From Piscicola geometra (taxonomy: Eukaryota; Annelida; Clitellata; Hirudinida; Piscicolidae): a stretch of 64,000 nucleotides of DNA. The first letter of the stretch is position 1. Each line of letters starts with the position of its first letter. A program made the translations under genes and the position numbers. Location of the stretch: positions 1,820,075-1,884,074 of the forward strand of contig OX030964.1 in assembly GCA_943735955.1 (NCBI GenBank), read 5' to 3'. Below are positions 13,715 through 25,035 of this stretch, one piece after another. Under the pieces are notes generated by a model. The model worked only from the letters and a program-made list of their open reading frames with translations, made no database searches and was not told the origin of the DNA.

Positions 13715-16700
13715 TTCATCATAATCATCTTCATGATCATGATCATCATCATCACCAAACATCGCGAGTAGCATCTACCAAAGCTTTTAATCTTTCTTAA
13801 AATTAAAATAATAATAGTGAAAACAATTTCCAATCATGCACTCAACTTCTTTCGTTCCATCCGTCTCACTACCCAACTTCCAACACTCCACTCCACCACA
13901 CTATCTCCACCACACCATCTCCACCACACCACCTCCACCACACCATCTCCACCACACCACTTCCACCACACCACCTCCACCACACCATCTCCACCACACC
14001 ACCTCCACCACACCACTTCCACCACACCACTTCCACCACACCACCTTCACCACACCACCTTCACCACACCACCTCCACCACACCACCTCCACCACACCAC
14101 CTCCACCACACCACCTCCACCACACCACCTCCACCACACCACCTCCACCACACCACCTTCACCAATCCACCTCCACCACACCACACGACCTCCACCACAC
14201 CACTTCCACCACACCACACCACCTCCACCACACCAACTCCACCAAATCACCTCCACTTCCACCACACCACCTCTACCACACCACCTCTACCACACCACCT
14301 CCACCACACCACCTCCACCACACCACCTTCACCACACCACCTCCACCACACCACACCACCTCCACCACACCAACTCCACCACATCACCTCCACCTCCACC
14401 ACACCACCTCTACCACACCACCTCTACTACACCACCTCCACCACACCACCTCTACCACACCATCTTCACCACACCACCTCCACCACACCACCTCCACCAC
14501 ACCACCTCTACTACACCACCTCCACTACACCAACTCCACCACACCACACATCCTCCACCACACCACTTCCACCTCCACCACACCACCTCCACCACACCAC
14601 CTTGACCACACCACCTCCACCACACCACCTCCACCACACCACCTCCACCACACCACCTCCACCACACCACCTCCACCACACCACCTCCACCACACCACCT
14701 CCACTACACCACCTCCACCACACCACCTCCACCACACCACCTCCACCACACCACCTTCACCACACCACCTCCACCTCCACCACTTCCACCACACCACTTT
14801 CACCAAACCACCTCCACCACACCACACCACCTCTACCACACCACCTCTACCACACCACTTCCACCAAACCATCTCCACCACACCACCTCTACCACACCAC
14901 CTCTACCACACCACCTCCACCACACCACCTTCACCACACCACCTCCACCTGCAGTCTCAGAGATACAGAACATCCAAGTGGCAGACGGCCAAGCAAGCAA
15001 GTAACCTACCACCATATAAGCGGGGATGGCTGAGATGGTAGACGTCGGACTTGCAACTTAAAGGTCGCCAGTTCGAATCCCTGACAAGCAACCGTGAACT
15101 ATCATATACCTAGTGTATATGATGCGGTGTTTGCTACATATGCATTGAGGGGTGTGTACGTCGTGTAGAGTTGCGTCTCTGGCGCATAAGAACCATGGCT
15201 CTCAGAACCATTGTAACATGGCCTGCGTCTGTCAGGCTGTGAACAATATAAACCAACAAAAAAAAAAAAGACACACACAAGCAGTGGTAATACCTCATGC
15301 ATATAATCCACATTCCTAACTGCACTTTCTTAAGTTTCATACTTTTCAAAGTTGATGTAATTAAATTGAAGCTGTTATACGGTTAAAAATGTTAATCGTG
15401 CGTTAATCACATTTTAACGGAATGTTTATAGCAGATTTGAGAATTGTATAAAATAGCTTTGAATTTTTTTTCTTACAAATTTAATAAAAATTTCATCAGA
15501 ATATATTCATCAAAGTAATCCAACTATGAAAGATAATAAATGAATCCATAAATGATAAAAATGCAATTGTCACACATCTTTTTTGGGTCAGTTACTCAAG
15601 CAAACAAGTTTTTCAACATTAGTTGGATCAAAAGAGACTCTTTTCTTTTTAACTATGTGTCCTGACAAGCTGAATAAACGTTCACATGGAACTGTACTTG
15701 CAGGAGATGACAAGTACTTTCTTGCCAGTTTCGCAAGAGCCGTATTTGCTCCTTCGTCTTGTTGCCACCAAACAAGAGGACAACTCTCAAAGCCTACTTC
15801 AGATTCTGTTCCATAACGTTGAATTATTAACTTTGTCATAATTGAAGTATCTTAATCATTGAGGTATCTTCATCTTCTGATTCTGAAGTTGCATATGTTT
15901 GTAGTCGCTTGTTTGGCGAAGGCTGTATAGTTTTGGAAGGTTTTCCTATTTCCAAATAGTTTCTCTTTCCAAGCTGCTTCTCTTTCCTCCTTTTGAAGAC
16001 ATTTTAAGTTTTTAAATCGGAGGTCTAATGATGTGGCAATTCTTAACCATTGGATATTTTGAATAAACTTCTCCTCTAGTTTAGGAAGAATTTTTTTTCA
16101 AAAGGAATTACATAACCTGGTCATCTTCTGAAGTTCATATTTTTTGTGTAAGATGAAAAATGGCGGGTAAAACTATTGAACATTTCACGTATTTTTCACC
16201 CTTTAGAAATTGTGGTGCAAATCTACAAGGAATGATAGGCTTTTGAGAAAATGCAATTTTTCCATTCGTTTGTTGACAGTAAATTGAGAGAGTGTTTGTG
16301 TTCACTTGCTGACAACGTGACCACAACAGCATCTTTGCAATCAATTAGTCTCTCTATCATCGGATGTTTCAAATGCATTACAATTTTTAAATGCCTTCAC
16401 ATTTTTTTATGCGTTAACATTTTTAATGTCGTTAAGTTTTGTTAACGGCGTTAATCGAAAGTAGATTAAAGCACAGCTAAAAATTTAATTTAATTTATTC
16501 ATTTAGTAAATAAAAATCATCATCATTAAATTCTCTAGGTGGTTAGACATACCACTCTACATGGTCTTCCCACGTCTCTTCACCAGACCCTCCATTGCTT
16601 CCAAGCAGTTCAAGATAGGTGTGTGTGTGTGCGCGTGTGTGTGTGTGTGTGTGTGTGTAAGTGTGTGTTTTTGTGTGCATGCGTGTGTGTGTGTGTGTGT

Positions 16701-16882
16701 GTGTGTGTAAGTGTGTGTTTTTGTGTGAATGCGCGTGTGTGTGTGTGCGTGCGTGTTTTCAAGAACCTCGATTAGCCATTAGCATGACCACCGCAGAGTT
16801 CGAGTTGCACGTGGTGGTGGTGTGGGCAGACGACAAGATGCTCTCAGAAAAGATCCCCATCCAACTATTCAGGGCCGCATAG
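13517..16882 (+). CDS. Candidate three-exon 3' end of an unrecognised protein-coding gene
   Basis: Proposed exons are 13517-13613, 14955-15000 and 16783-16882. Exon A follows the last satellite CAG and uses G/C-ending codons in a leucine-rich, probably coiled-coil stretch (LQVLQCEGDMRS, then IELQLMRIESVLDSEGF). It ends one base into a codon. Exon B follows an acceptor after a pyrimidine-rich minisatellite and encodes SEIQNIQVADGQAS, then donor GTAACC. Exon C encodes MTTAEFELHVVVVWADDKM, then LSEKIPIQLFRAA and a TAG stop at 16880-16882. The phases (1, then 2, then closing) fit, giving about 80 residues. Codon use matches the peroxiredoxin and Rab7 exons and differs from the flanks. The exon A donor (GTTCGT) is weak and the exon C acceptor has alternatives. 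I do not recognise the family; upstream exons would lie beyond the satellite. Confidence 0.45.
13626..13757. repeat. (TCA)n trinucleotide microsatellite
   Basis: ATC/TCA repeats interrupted by TTCATGATC. They lie just downstream of candidate exon A, in the presumed intron. The poly-Ile, poly-His and poly-Asp frames across it are artefacts. Confidence 0.95.
13885..14950. repeat. 14-bp C/A-rich minisatellite
   Basis: Roughly 75 copies of CCACCTCCACCACA with C/T variants. The sense strand is nearly free of G. The array ends within a few bases of the candidate exon B acceptor at 14951-14954. The HHTTSTTPPPP-type frames on the plus strand and GGGVVEVVWW-type frames on the minus strand are by-products. 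Confidence 0.96.
15019..15270 (+). mobile_element. tRNA-derived SINE, family 1, copy 1
   Basis: The 5' head resembles a tRNA: an A-box-like TGGCTGAGATGGTAGA, an anticodon-loop-like CTTGCAA (anticodon position TGC, as in tRNA-Ala) and a B box AGTTCGAATCC. A non-tRNA body of about 170 bp follows, then an A-rich tail near 15255-15270. A second copy at 38340-38590 matches over the whole length with scattered substitutions, which defines the element ends. Transcription would be by RNA polymerase III from the internal promoter. The acceptor and D stems do not pair as in a functional tRNA, so this is not called as a tRNA gene. Confidence 0.85.
15271..15587. other. A/T-rich spacer, no gene seen
   Basis: Low-complexity A/T-rich DNA between the SINE and the hAT relic. 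It probably includes the decayed terminal part of that transposon (GTTAATCG and CGTTAATCAC motifs near 15380-15410). Confidence 0.6.
15588..16344 (-). pseudogene. hAT-family transposase relic (C-terminal half)
   Basis: The minus strand encodes hAT (ZBED/Ac-like) transposase pieces in broken frames. Near 16135-16344 lies a segment including APQFLKGEKYVKCSIVLPAI. Near 15930-16085 lies IATSLDLRFKNLKCL, equivalent to the hAT ALDPRFK segment. At 15588-15839 is the hAT dimerisation domain, with LAKLARKYLSSPASTVPCER, then LFSLSG and LVCLSN. In-frame stops and a frame change separate the pieces. GTTAA/TTAAC-rich motifs near 15370-15420 and 16390-16460 may be subterminal repeats. It differs in sequence from the hAT elements at 27408 and 49510. 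Confidence 0.85.
16619..16757. repeat. Interrupted (GT)n microsatellite
   Basis: GT dinucleotide runs with GCGT, AAGT and TTTT interruptions, in two similar halves. It lies about 25 bp before candidate exon C. Confidence 0.95.
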
Positions 16883-16885
16883 TGC

Positions 16886-17105
16886 TCCTGTCCACCACCC
16901 CCATTCACCACCATCCCCCATTCATCCACCATCGCATACACCACCCACCATTCACCACCATCCCCCATTCATCCACCATCGCATACACCACCCACCATCG
17001 CATACACCACCCACCATCGCATACACCACCCACCATCGCATACACCACCCACCATCGCATACACCACCCACCATTCACCACCATCCCCCATTCATCCACC
17101 ATTGC
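16886..17105. repeat. 19-bp minisatellite plus flanking related repeats
   Basis: Core copies of ATCGCATACACCACCCACC (19 bp) between two copies of a longer segment that includes CACCATCCCCCATTCATCC. It directly follows the stop codon of candidate exon C. Confidence 0.9.
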
Positions 17106-17204
17106 ATTCCCTAGTGCTACTGAACCACAAATTCGTAATCTTCCCCATTGCTCTCATTATCGATATTTGTTTCTTTTTATATGTGTTTTTTAAGAATTTT
17201 TAAA

Positions 17205-17511
<307 letters not shown>

Positions 17512-17636
17512 GACATCAAAGACCAAAGACAAGACTCAAGAAGCAACAATTTATTGTAGGAAAGTGTCTCGATGGCGTGTGTGCCAAAATATTCGTGAGG
17601 ACAACAATGCCATCATTACCATGCCCTTTCGAAAAA

Positions 17637-17921
17637 TCATCATCATCACCATCACCCTCATTACCATTATCATTATCATCACCATTATCATCATCATCAC
17701 TATTATCATCATCAAATAATTATCAACACCATCATCATCGTCATTGCCATCAATTTTTGATAATGATTTACGAAGATATTTGTTATTTGTGGTTTATCTT
17801 GAAAACATGTGTTTGTATGTTCTGATGAAGAGAATCATGATGAGGAGGATGATAATGATGATGAAAAGGATGATAATGATGATTTAGAGGATGATAATGA
17901 TGATGGTGGAGATTATGGTAA

Positions 17922-17952
<31 letters not shown>

Positions 17953-17962
17953 TGTGGTAGTG
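17637..17962. repeat. ATC and GAT trinucleotide tracts
   Basis: ATC/ATT-type repeats run from about 17637 to 17760 and GAT-type repeats from about 17826 to 17962, roughly inverted with respect to each other. Confidence 0.85.
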
Positions 17963-18640
17963 ATGTTATTAGGAGAGATTGAGTGGGTTGTGGTTGGTTT
18001 GAAAATGTGTCAATAAAGCGAAAGTGTGTCACTTTGATTCCAGAATACCTCGGCATCCGACTTGAATCATTTAGGCATTAGCAATTACAAACTAATCTAA
18101 TTCACCATTCTTTAAATTAGTCATTCAATTATTCTTAATGGGATGTTGAAGAGCATTGCAGCGTTGCAGAACTCGCTGCAGCACTCACATGTATGTCTCA
18201 TCTCAGTCATCTTCATCATGCCTATGTTGCCTCTGTCTTTGTTCATGAGAAGCATCAGTAAAATATTTTGTTTTAACAATAATAAAAATCTAATAATAAT
18301 AATAAACCTAAAAATGAAACTAAGTGACGTAAAACTGTAACAGAAATGGCGTCGTGAAAGTGCGGAAAGAAGGACTGCAAGAACCGATGAACTCAGATCA
18401 CAGATTGCCAATGCATTCAACACACGAACTCAACACAAGGGCGCACACAAACCAGGTTTTTGTACATGAAATCAGGTATTTGTACACATAATCATATCTC
18501 TTTCAACACACAAGTCACTCATATGTAGTTTAATCGTTTGTTTGTGTGTGATCATGAGGAAATGGAAAATGAATGCACACACACACAAACACACACATGT
18601 GCTTCAAGCTGCAGTGAAAATGGATGCAAGATGGAGCATT
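17963..18640. other. Unique spacer, no gene supported
   Basis: Mostly unique sequence. AATAAA near 18011 could serve the candidate gene ending at 16882, but this is speculative. Short frames on both strands resemble nothing I know. Confidence 0.4.
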
Positions 18641-18643
18641 GAG

Positions 18644-19080
18644 GGTGCATGGAGGATGCATGGAGGGTGCATGGAGGATGCATGGAGGGTGCATGGAGGG
18701 TGGTGCATGAGTGGTGGAGTGAAGCCAGGTTGATGCGTGATGATCTTTGGAACGTGGAAGGGTTCTGCAGGGGGAGTGTGTTGCAGATGGAGGTGGCTTG
18801 AAGGGCTCAGCAAAGAGTGCAATAAATGAGATGAAAGAGGAGAGAGGAAGGGAGGTGCTGTGGTGAGAGGAGGTGAGGTGCTGTGGTGAGAGGAGGTGAG
18901 ATGCTGTGGTGAGAGGAGGGGAGGTGCTGGGGTGAGAGGAGGTGAGATGCTGTGGTGAGGTGCTGTGGTGAGAGGAGGTGAGATGCTGTGGTGAGGTGCT
19001 GTGGTGAGAGAAGGTGAGATGCTGAAGTGAGAGGAGGTGAGATGCTGAAGTGAGAGGAGGTTAGGTGCTGAGGTGAGAGC
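18644..19080. repeat. Two minisatellites (11-bp and about 20-bp units)
   Basis: 18644-18708 repeats GRTGCATGGAG. About 18833-19075 repeats variants of GAGGTGAGATGCTGTGGTGA. Both are G-rich on the plus strand. Confidence 0.9.
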
Positions 19081-19091
19081 GAATTGGATAG

Positions 19092-19440
19092 ATGGATGGG
19101 GATTGCAAGCTGAAACGAGAGTTCTACAACTGGGAAGTATGCTTGAATACAAACAAGTGTGAGGCCTTTTTCGAAACAAGTGTGCCTGCATCAACACCAC
19201 TGCAGCTAGGCACTCTTGCGCTCAAATGCGGTCGTCTCAGCCACTCCACTGCTGCTTCAGCCATCAGACGTACATCGTCTCCGATGCTTTTCGATGGGAC
19301 AGTTTTGAGCGAGCAGAAGCTCCAGAACTCGGTGACTTTGTCTCCATGCAGCTACTCCCCTCTCGGAACTCTCGCCTGCAGAGCATGCGCGCAAGCAATC
19401 TTTGCATTAACAAGTGCAGTAATTCTAAAAATCATGACGC
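19092..19440 (+). other. Unassigned open stretch, possibly coding
   Basis: About 110 codons of unique sequence stay open in the frame starting at 19092 before running into the GAT-rich minisatellite. A second plus-strand frame is also open, which weakens the case. I recognise no domain. Confidence 0.15.
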
Positions 19441-19580
19441 TGGTAATGATGATGATGATGACGCTGGTAATGATGATGACGCTGGTTATGATGATGATGA
19501 TGACGCTGGTAATGATGATGATGATGATGACGCTGGTAATGATGATGATGGTGATGACGCTGGTAGGGATGATGATGTTC
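19436..19580. repeat. GATGATGACGCTGGTAAT minisatellite
   Basis: Six copies of GACGCTGGTAATGATGAT-type units of 15-24 bp, differing in the number of GAT triplets. Confidence 0.92.
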
Positions 19581-19589
19581 TCTACAAAC

Positions 19590-20220
19590 AATGTTATTTC
19601 GTGAAGAAGCGATATTGAAAAGTGGGTTGGCAGTGGCTATGCTGACGCCATATCAAGCGAAAAGTGAAGAGTAAAAGCTTCGTAATGTGTAGTGAGAAAA
19701 GTGTGACGAGTAGGAATTTCAAAAATGCGAAATCATAAATGGTCTTTTCTGCTAATAATTCGTTACTTTATTACTGATTGCGTCACACTTGTCTCTTCGC
19801 TTTCTTCTCATTTGTCGCTCCATGACGAGTGAGGGAACTTCCAGTCACAAAGTTTCAAATAAAGTTTAAAAAACAAAAATAAACAAACCAAAGACGGGTG
19901 AAATCAATATGAAGTCAACTTTATAAATCAAATTAAACGCTGCATAAACAGTTGCTAGCGACCAATTCAAAAGCTACATTCGCTAACACTGCCACTTGGC
20001 GTACAAAATATCTCACCGATTGAAGCACTTAAACTCAACGCAGCGCTGTAAGGACTCTCAAATGAATGGCTGAAGGTAGAAACAAGTTTCAGACTTAAAA
20101 GTAAATCTTTAGGGAGGGCGCATGAAAGGAACGAAGGAAATAATTCTATTCTCCATGCAAGCAACACTTCTGAGGCATTTTCGTAATTTATATCGATTTA
20201 GAAGGTTAAACATATATTTG
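19590..20220. other. A/T-rich spacer, nothing recognised
   Basis: Unique A/T-rich DNA with no coding signature or tandem array. Confidence 0.5.
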
Positions 20221-20224
20221 CGTG

Positions 20225-20730
20225 ATGAGTGAGAAGGGAGGAGAAGGGAGAAGGAGAAAGGAGAAGGGAGGAGAAGGGAGAAGAAGGGAGGAGAAGGGAG
20301 GAGAAGGGAGAAGAAGGGATGAAAAGGGAAGAGAAGGGAGGAGAAGGAAGGAGAAGGGAGGAGAAAGGAGGAGAAAGGAGGAGAAGGGAGGAGAAGGGAG
20401 GAGAAAGGAGGAGAAGGGAGGAGAAGGGAAGAGAAGGGAGGAGAAGGGAGAAGAAGGGATGAAAAGGGAAGAGAAGAGAGGAGAAGGAAGGAGAAGGGAA
20501 GAGAAAGAAAGAGAAGGCAGGGATGGCAGTGGATCTCTCGTGCTTGTTTGCATCAAGCTTCCATAAACACGTCTTTCCAAATCATTTAAACTTCATCCTT
20601 TTCCACTTCCTTCCTCCCTTCCCCCCATCCCTCTCTTCCCCCCATCCCTCCCTCCCCACCATTCCTCCCTCCTACATCATCTCTCCCTCTCACACCGTCT
20701 CTCCCTCCCACACCATCTCTACCACACCGC
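20225..20730. repeat. Polypurine tract followed by polypyrimidine DNA
   Basis: About 20229-20525 is almost pure A/G (GAGAAGGGAG-type units). About 20590-20730 is C/T-rich with CCCTCC and CTCCCTC blocks. The first tract can form intramolecular triplex (H-DNA). The second lies just past the stop codon of the minus-strand sHSP, where the transcript would be G/A-rich. Confidence 0.93.
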
Positions 20731-20734
20731 TATC

Positions 20735-23700
20735 TCAGAAGGTCTGCACCAGGTCGACACACGACTGGATCTGTTTGATGCCCTCCTTGCCACCTACACC
20801 ACCACCACCACCACCACCACCACCACTGCACGAAGCCTTCTCATCGTCACTCTTCGAGACTTCCTCGTTGCCGTGCCCCTTCGCAAACGCACCCACCGAG
20901 AGTCTGCCGTCGGGAGCCAAGACGCCTGTGACCGAGTGGATCTCGATCTTCTCACCCAACTCATACTCCTTCGAGAACTTGCTCTTCGTCAGTCGTTCCG
21001 CTGTCTTCTCTTCGTGCTTCGCCCATATCCAGATCTTGTTGTCCTTTATCACCTGCAGGATGGTGGAGGATGGAGTGAGTGATGGAGGATGATGGTGGAA
21101 GATGGAGTGAGTGATGGAGGATGATGGTGGAGGATGGAGTAAAAGAGCAGTTATGGATAGAATGATGGAGTGATGGAGGGTGGAGTTGTAGAGTGGTAAA
21201 AAGTGAAAAGTGGAAAAAAATAAGTGCTGGAAGGGTGGAAGAGGGGGAAGTCAAATAAGACATGAGAGATGGGCTTCGATTCCTTGTTCCGAACGTCAAA
21301 CTGCAACAGCGTCTGCCAGCAAACTAGTGAACACCATCCGTGCAGGCTGATCAATACAACTTCGTGCCGCTGCTGCACGCGAGTGTGTGTGTGTGTGTAT
21401 ATGTGTGTGTGTATATGTGTGTGTGTATATGTGTGTGTGTGTAAATGTGTGTGTGTATGTGTGTGTGTGTGTTTTTGTGTGTATGTTTATGTGTGTTTGT
21501 GTGTGTTTGTATGCGCGCGCGCGTGTGTGTGTGTCTGTGTGTATGTACGTGTGTTCAAGCGTGTGTCTGTGTGTATGTGCTAGTGGATGTGTTTGTGGGT
21601 ATAAATATATTTTCTTGTGTGTGGGCGTACATGTTTGCTTGTATGTATGTGTATTTGTGTTTGTAAATGCTCGTGCGTATCCATTCGACCAAAGGTGAAA
21701 CGCGATGAGGAATGAAGGCAAGCATTGGAGCTAATGAATGAAGAGCAAACAAAAGATAATAAAATAGCTAATGTCGATGCTGAAAGAGCAGAAAAAGCAA
21801 AAAGATAGTTGAGCTCCACACGAAGAAAGCTCCATTCGATCACGAAGGCCAAGTGCCACTAAGCAGAAGTTTCTAAATTGCATTTGTAGAATACAATATC
21901 TGAATTATATAAGTTATATTGTATGTTCCAATGCAATTTGTATCACTGTTGTATGTTGTCTCAGCATAGTTCAAGCATACGCCTCTAACGACGAATACTT
22001 TGTCTTTGATGTGGAACGATGCAATGTTGCGAATCTTTTCGACCCTTCTTCAGGCGTCAAGCACCTACCAACATTCACACTAGCACCTCTCTTGACAAGT
22101 CTCTCTTTCAAAACACCCTCTCTCAACATATCTCTGTTAACACAGCCTCCCTCCTTCTTTACACACCCAAACCCACCTCCCCCAAGCACCCACCTGCACA
22201 GTAATGTCTTGCGGCTTGAAAATACTTCCCATGTCGACCAGCAGCACCAGTCGACGCTGACCGTTCTCCTCTCGGAAGGTCGGCACTCCGATCTTGTCCT
22301 TCGAGGGCGTGTCTTGACCGGGCGAGTTCGATGGTGACCTCGAGCCACCGGGCGAGTTGTTGAGACCAACGGCTGAGAAATGGGCGGATGAGGCTGGACT
22401 GTTGGATGGGTGGAGGATGATTTATAAACCTATCAGAGCCCGCGCCATGATAAATAATGTTTTAAAAGTTGCCATTCATATATTCAGTAGAAGTTAGGGC
22501 CTTATTATCCTAACTTAAGCCAAAAAATTTACAAATTTAAGGTATTTTTAAATGGGTCGAAATAAGGCTTTGTATTAATTTTGAGTCAAAACAATACTGC
22601 AAAAATGGTTAAATAAGTAAACTGTGAAAAAATATTTATAATAAAATACATTTATAAGTACTTAACGCACGCTAAGAAGGAATAAAAATGATCTTCATTG
22701 TCTAAATGTCACTTGATCATTACAATTCGTGGGTTTATAATTACTTTGTAAGGTAAGATGTACACAGTCGATCAGAGAATTTTTCATTGAACACACTCTT
22801 TTTTGAGAAATATTTTTACTTTTTCAAAACAAGGTTCTATTTTGGTTTGGAAGTGATAAAACACAAGCAGCCAGTGCCAGAACGCAGCCACAGCACCCAC
22901 ACAGCAAGCACACCCACAAGCACACCCACAAGCACACCCACAAGCACACCCACAAGCACGCCCACAAGCACACAACACTACCCACCTGGGTCTGCGCAGG
23001 TCGTGGTAGCTGGACCTGCCTCTGAGAGGCGCTTCGACGATGAGGATGTGGTCGGAGGTGAGGTAGGACTTGAACTTGCTCGCATCCACTTCCTTCGGCT
23101 TCTGCACCTTGCGTTCGTATGTCCTCATCACTGTTGCTGTTGTTGTGGTAGTTGCAGTTGTTGTCGCTGTAGTAGTTTTAGCAGTTGTTGAAGTAATTGT
23201 TGTGGCAGTTGTTGTAGTGGTTGTGGCAGACTGACTTGAGTTGAGGTTGGGTACAGAATGTTTCTTGTCGTTTTCATTTGAGGTGAGCAGTCGATTGAGG
23301 GAAGGTGATGACGGGGTGGTGTTGTTATTGATTTCTTTACTGTCTCCTTTGCTGCTCTTTTTGTCCTCTTCTTTTTCTTGAACACTGCTGGTGTTGGCTG
23401 ATGGGGTGGCGGTGGTGGGAGTGGCAGTAGTGGTTGGAGTAGTGGTGGAGGGGGTGGAGCAAGGTCCAAGGGCTTCTTTCTTGTTTGCTCGGACGATGAT
23501 GCGCTCTCCATCGCTGGAGACCTGGATCGAGTGAGGGTCGTAATCTCGCACGTTGAAGCGGATGCGGAACTTCCTGCCAACGTCCGGGTAGTCCAGAAAG
23601 GCGGTTTTCATTTTCTTGAGGTCCAGGATGTCCGTGGAGCCCCTCCTCTTTGCCACCAAGGGGTCGTTCAACAACTCCTCACTGCCCCACACGCGGTCTG

Positions 23701-23917
23701 TGGGGTACAGCATGAGGAACTCATTTCGCATACGTTCGATCTCTTTCTCCCAGGACTTGCGCTTGCGTCTGATGTCAGCCTCGACCCGCTTCTCCATGTC
23801 CTTCAGACCGACTGACTGACGACTCTCGAAGCTCATCGTGTCCATGATCAGAGGCACGTTCACCGACTCGTGTTCGCTGTGCGCCGATGAAACTGCGAAA
23901 CTGGCGGAGCTTTCCAT
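20735..23917 (-). CDS. Small heat shock protein with two alpha-crystallin domains (Sm-p40-like)
   Basis: An ATP-independent holdase-type chaperone of the cytosol (family knowledge). Coding exons are 23917-22986, 22398-22194 and 21052-20735. Phases 2 and 0 join cleanly, giving 484 residues and a TGA stop. The N-terminal region is basic and helical, followed by WEKEIERMRNEFLMLYPTD (about 56-74), similar in kind to the arginine-rich segment of schistosome p40. Alpha-crystallin domain 1 starts at DVGRKFRIRFNVRDYDPHSI (112-131) and IIVRANKKEALG, is interrupted by about 113 low-complexity residues (151-263), and resumes with YLTSDHILIVEAPL. Domain 2 spans exons 2 and 3: RRLVLLVDMGSIFKPQDITV, VIKDNKIWIWAKHEE and the GVLAPDGRLSVGA motif. 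Ser/Pro-rich sequence links the domains. A nine-glycine run lies near the C terminus. Single-domain sHSPs are less than half this length. Confidence 0.9.
21058..21175. repeat. About 36-bp minisatellite abutting an sHSP splice acceptor
   Basis: Repeats of GATGGAGTGAGTGATGGAGG and ATGATGGTGGA. On the sHSP sense (minus) strand this is a C/T/A-rich array reaching within about 6 bp of the acceptor at 21053. Confidence 0.88.
21387..21560. repeat. Interrupted (GT)n tract in sHSP intron 2
   Basis: GT runs with TATAT, AAAT and GCGCGC interruptions. They supply the cysteine/valine frames seen on the plus strand. Confidence 0.92.
22905..22972. repeat. 12-bp repeat CACCCACAAGCA in sHSP intron 1
   Basis: Five to six copies just inside the intron after the exon 1 donor. 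The sense strand is TGCTTGTGGGTG. Confidence 0.92.
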
Positions 23918-24365
23918 GCTGGTGTCTTCTTCTCGGAACTGATCGAGTGTTCTAAAAAGGATTTTTCACAGCTTTTTTTCTGGTTTTTGTTCAGATTTTG
24001 TTGTGTAGTTGTCGTTTAGTTGTTTTTGTTGTTGTATAGATGATATTTTTGTTTATTAGTTAAAGTTGTGTAATAATTGTGTATTTGTTTTTGCCCTGTA
24101 GTTGTCCTTTAGTTGTTGTATGGCTGGTTAGCTGTGGTTACTTTTTCTTGAGACGACTGTGCCGATCTGGTTGATGTGGAAGAACTAAGGTCAAACACAC
24201 GAGTTAATTGCGTCATTGGCTTCAACGATGATCCCTGCAACAACTCGCCATTAATGTTCGCTGCAATGCAGAAGCCATTCAACAAGCACTTCATTGCAAA
24301 TACCGCTGCATGTGTTTTCATTGCAAACAATCAACGTTTCCTCTTCTAGGAAGTCATTATATTTC
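23918..24365. other. sHSP upstream region, no assigned promoter
   Basis: T/G-rich DNA upstream of the sHSP start on the minus strand. GAA and TTC triplets occur near 23930-23960, but the spacing does not make a canonical heat shock element. No TATA box was assigned. Confidence 0.4.
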
Positions 24366-24371
24366 TATGTA

Positions 24372-24484
24372 TCTGTTTATCTCTCTATCCATCCATTCAC
24401 CCAACCATGCATTTCATCGATTGGTCCATCCATTCACCCAACCATGCATTTCATCGATTGGTCCATCCATTCACCCAACAATGC
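24372..24484. repeat. 36-bp minisatellite, three copies
   Basis: Unit CCATCCATTCACCCAACCAT plus GCATTTCATCGATTGGT, repeated almost exactly. Confidence 0.92.
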
Positions 24485-24887
24485 ATTCGTTGATTGATTA
24501 TGCATTCCTCAGTACACACAATTATTTATTTATGCAGTTATTCATTTTTAAATAAGGTATATTATGGTTGTTTTTTTTCTTTTTTAAATTAAATGTCTTC
24601 ATCTTTTCCACTATGAAACAAAGGAATGATCATCACCACCACCTGCAATACACTCCAGACTCCACAATAACCTCCCCAGCACTCCACCACCAGCACGACC
24701 AAGACAATGCGTCGTGGATGTTTACACTGGTAGTTAGGCGTGCCAAAACAACTGTTGCTAGGTTGCTTAATGACGTCATACCGGTTGCTTCAAAGAACTC
24801 AATTTACTTCCTTATCGTGAAAAGCATTCAACATTCAGGAGGCGTCCTGAACGAAAGGAAAGCCTTAATCAGGATGAACGTGTAACC

Positions 24888-25035
24888 GAGTGTGCAACGA
24901 CTCTCGACTTGACCAATAATGAAAGGTCCTAGGTTCAAGTGCAACCAATGCCCTAGTAACCCAAAGACGCAATTGAAGATATGCAGCCTAAGTGGCCTCG
25001 AAGCTCGTTCGGGTTATACGCCCCTATAATCGTCA
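24888..25035 (+). mobile_element. tRNA-related SINE, family 2, copy 1
   Basis: Contains GACTCTCGACTTGACCAA, a B-box-like GGTTCAAGTGCAACC and a conserved 3' block, TTCGGGTTATACGCC. Related copies lie at 39810-39945 and 44338-44480, both in the opposite orientation. A 3'-only fragment lies near 60930-60985. Confidence 0.72.

Noticed and set aside
15019..15095. A functional tRNA-Ala gene
   Set aside because: The stems are not complementary, the sequence continues into a SINE body with a poly-A end, and a second full-length copy exists elsewhere.
22784..22985. Extension of sHSP exon 1 past the donor at 22985 (CGRACGCACG-rich tail)
   Set aside because: It reads through a 12-bp intronic repeat. 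Splicing to 22398 restores a second crystallin domain in phase.
23925..23965. Heat shock element upstream of the sHSP
   Set aside because: GAA and TTC blocks are present, but the spacing does not fit the nGAAnnTTCn pattern well enough to call.
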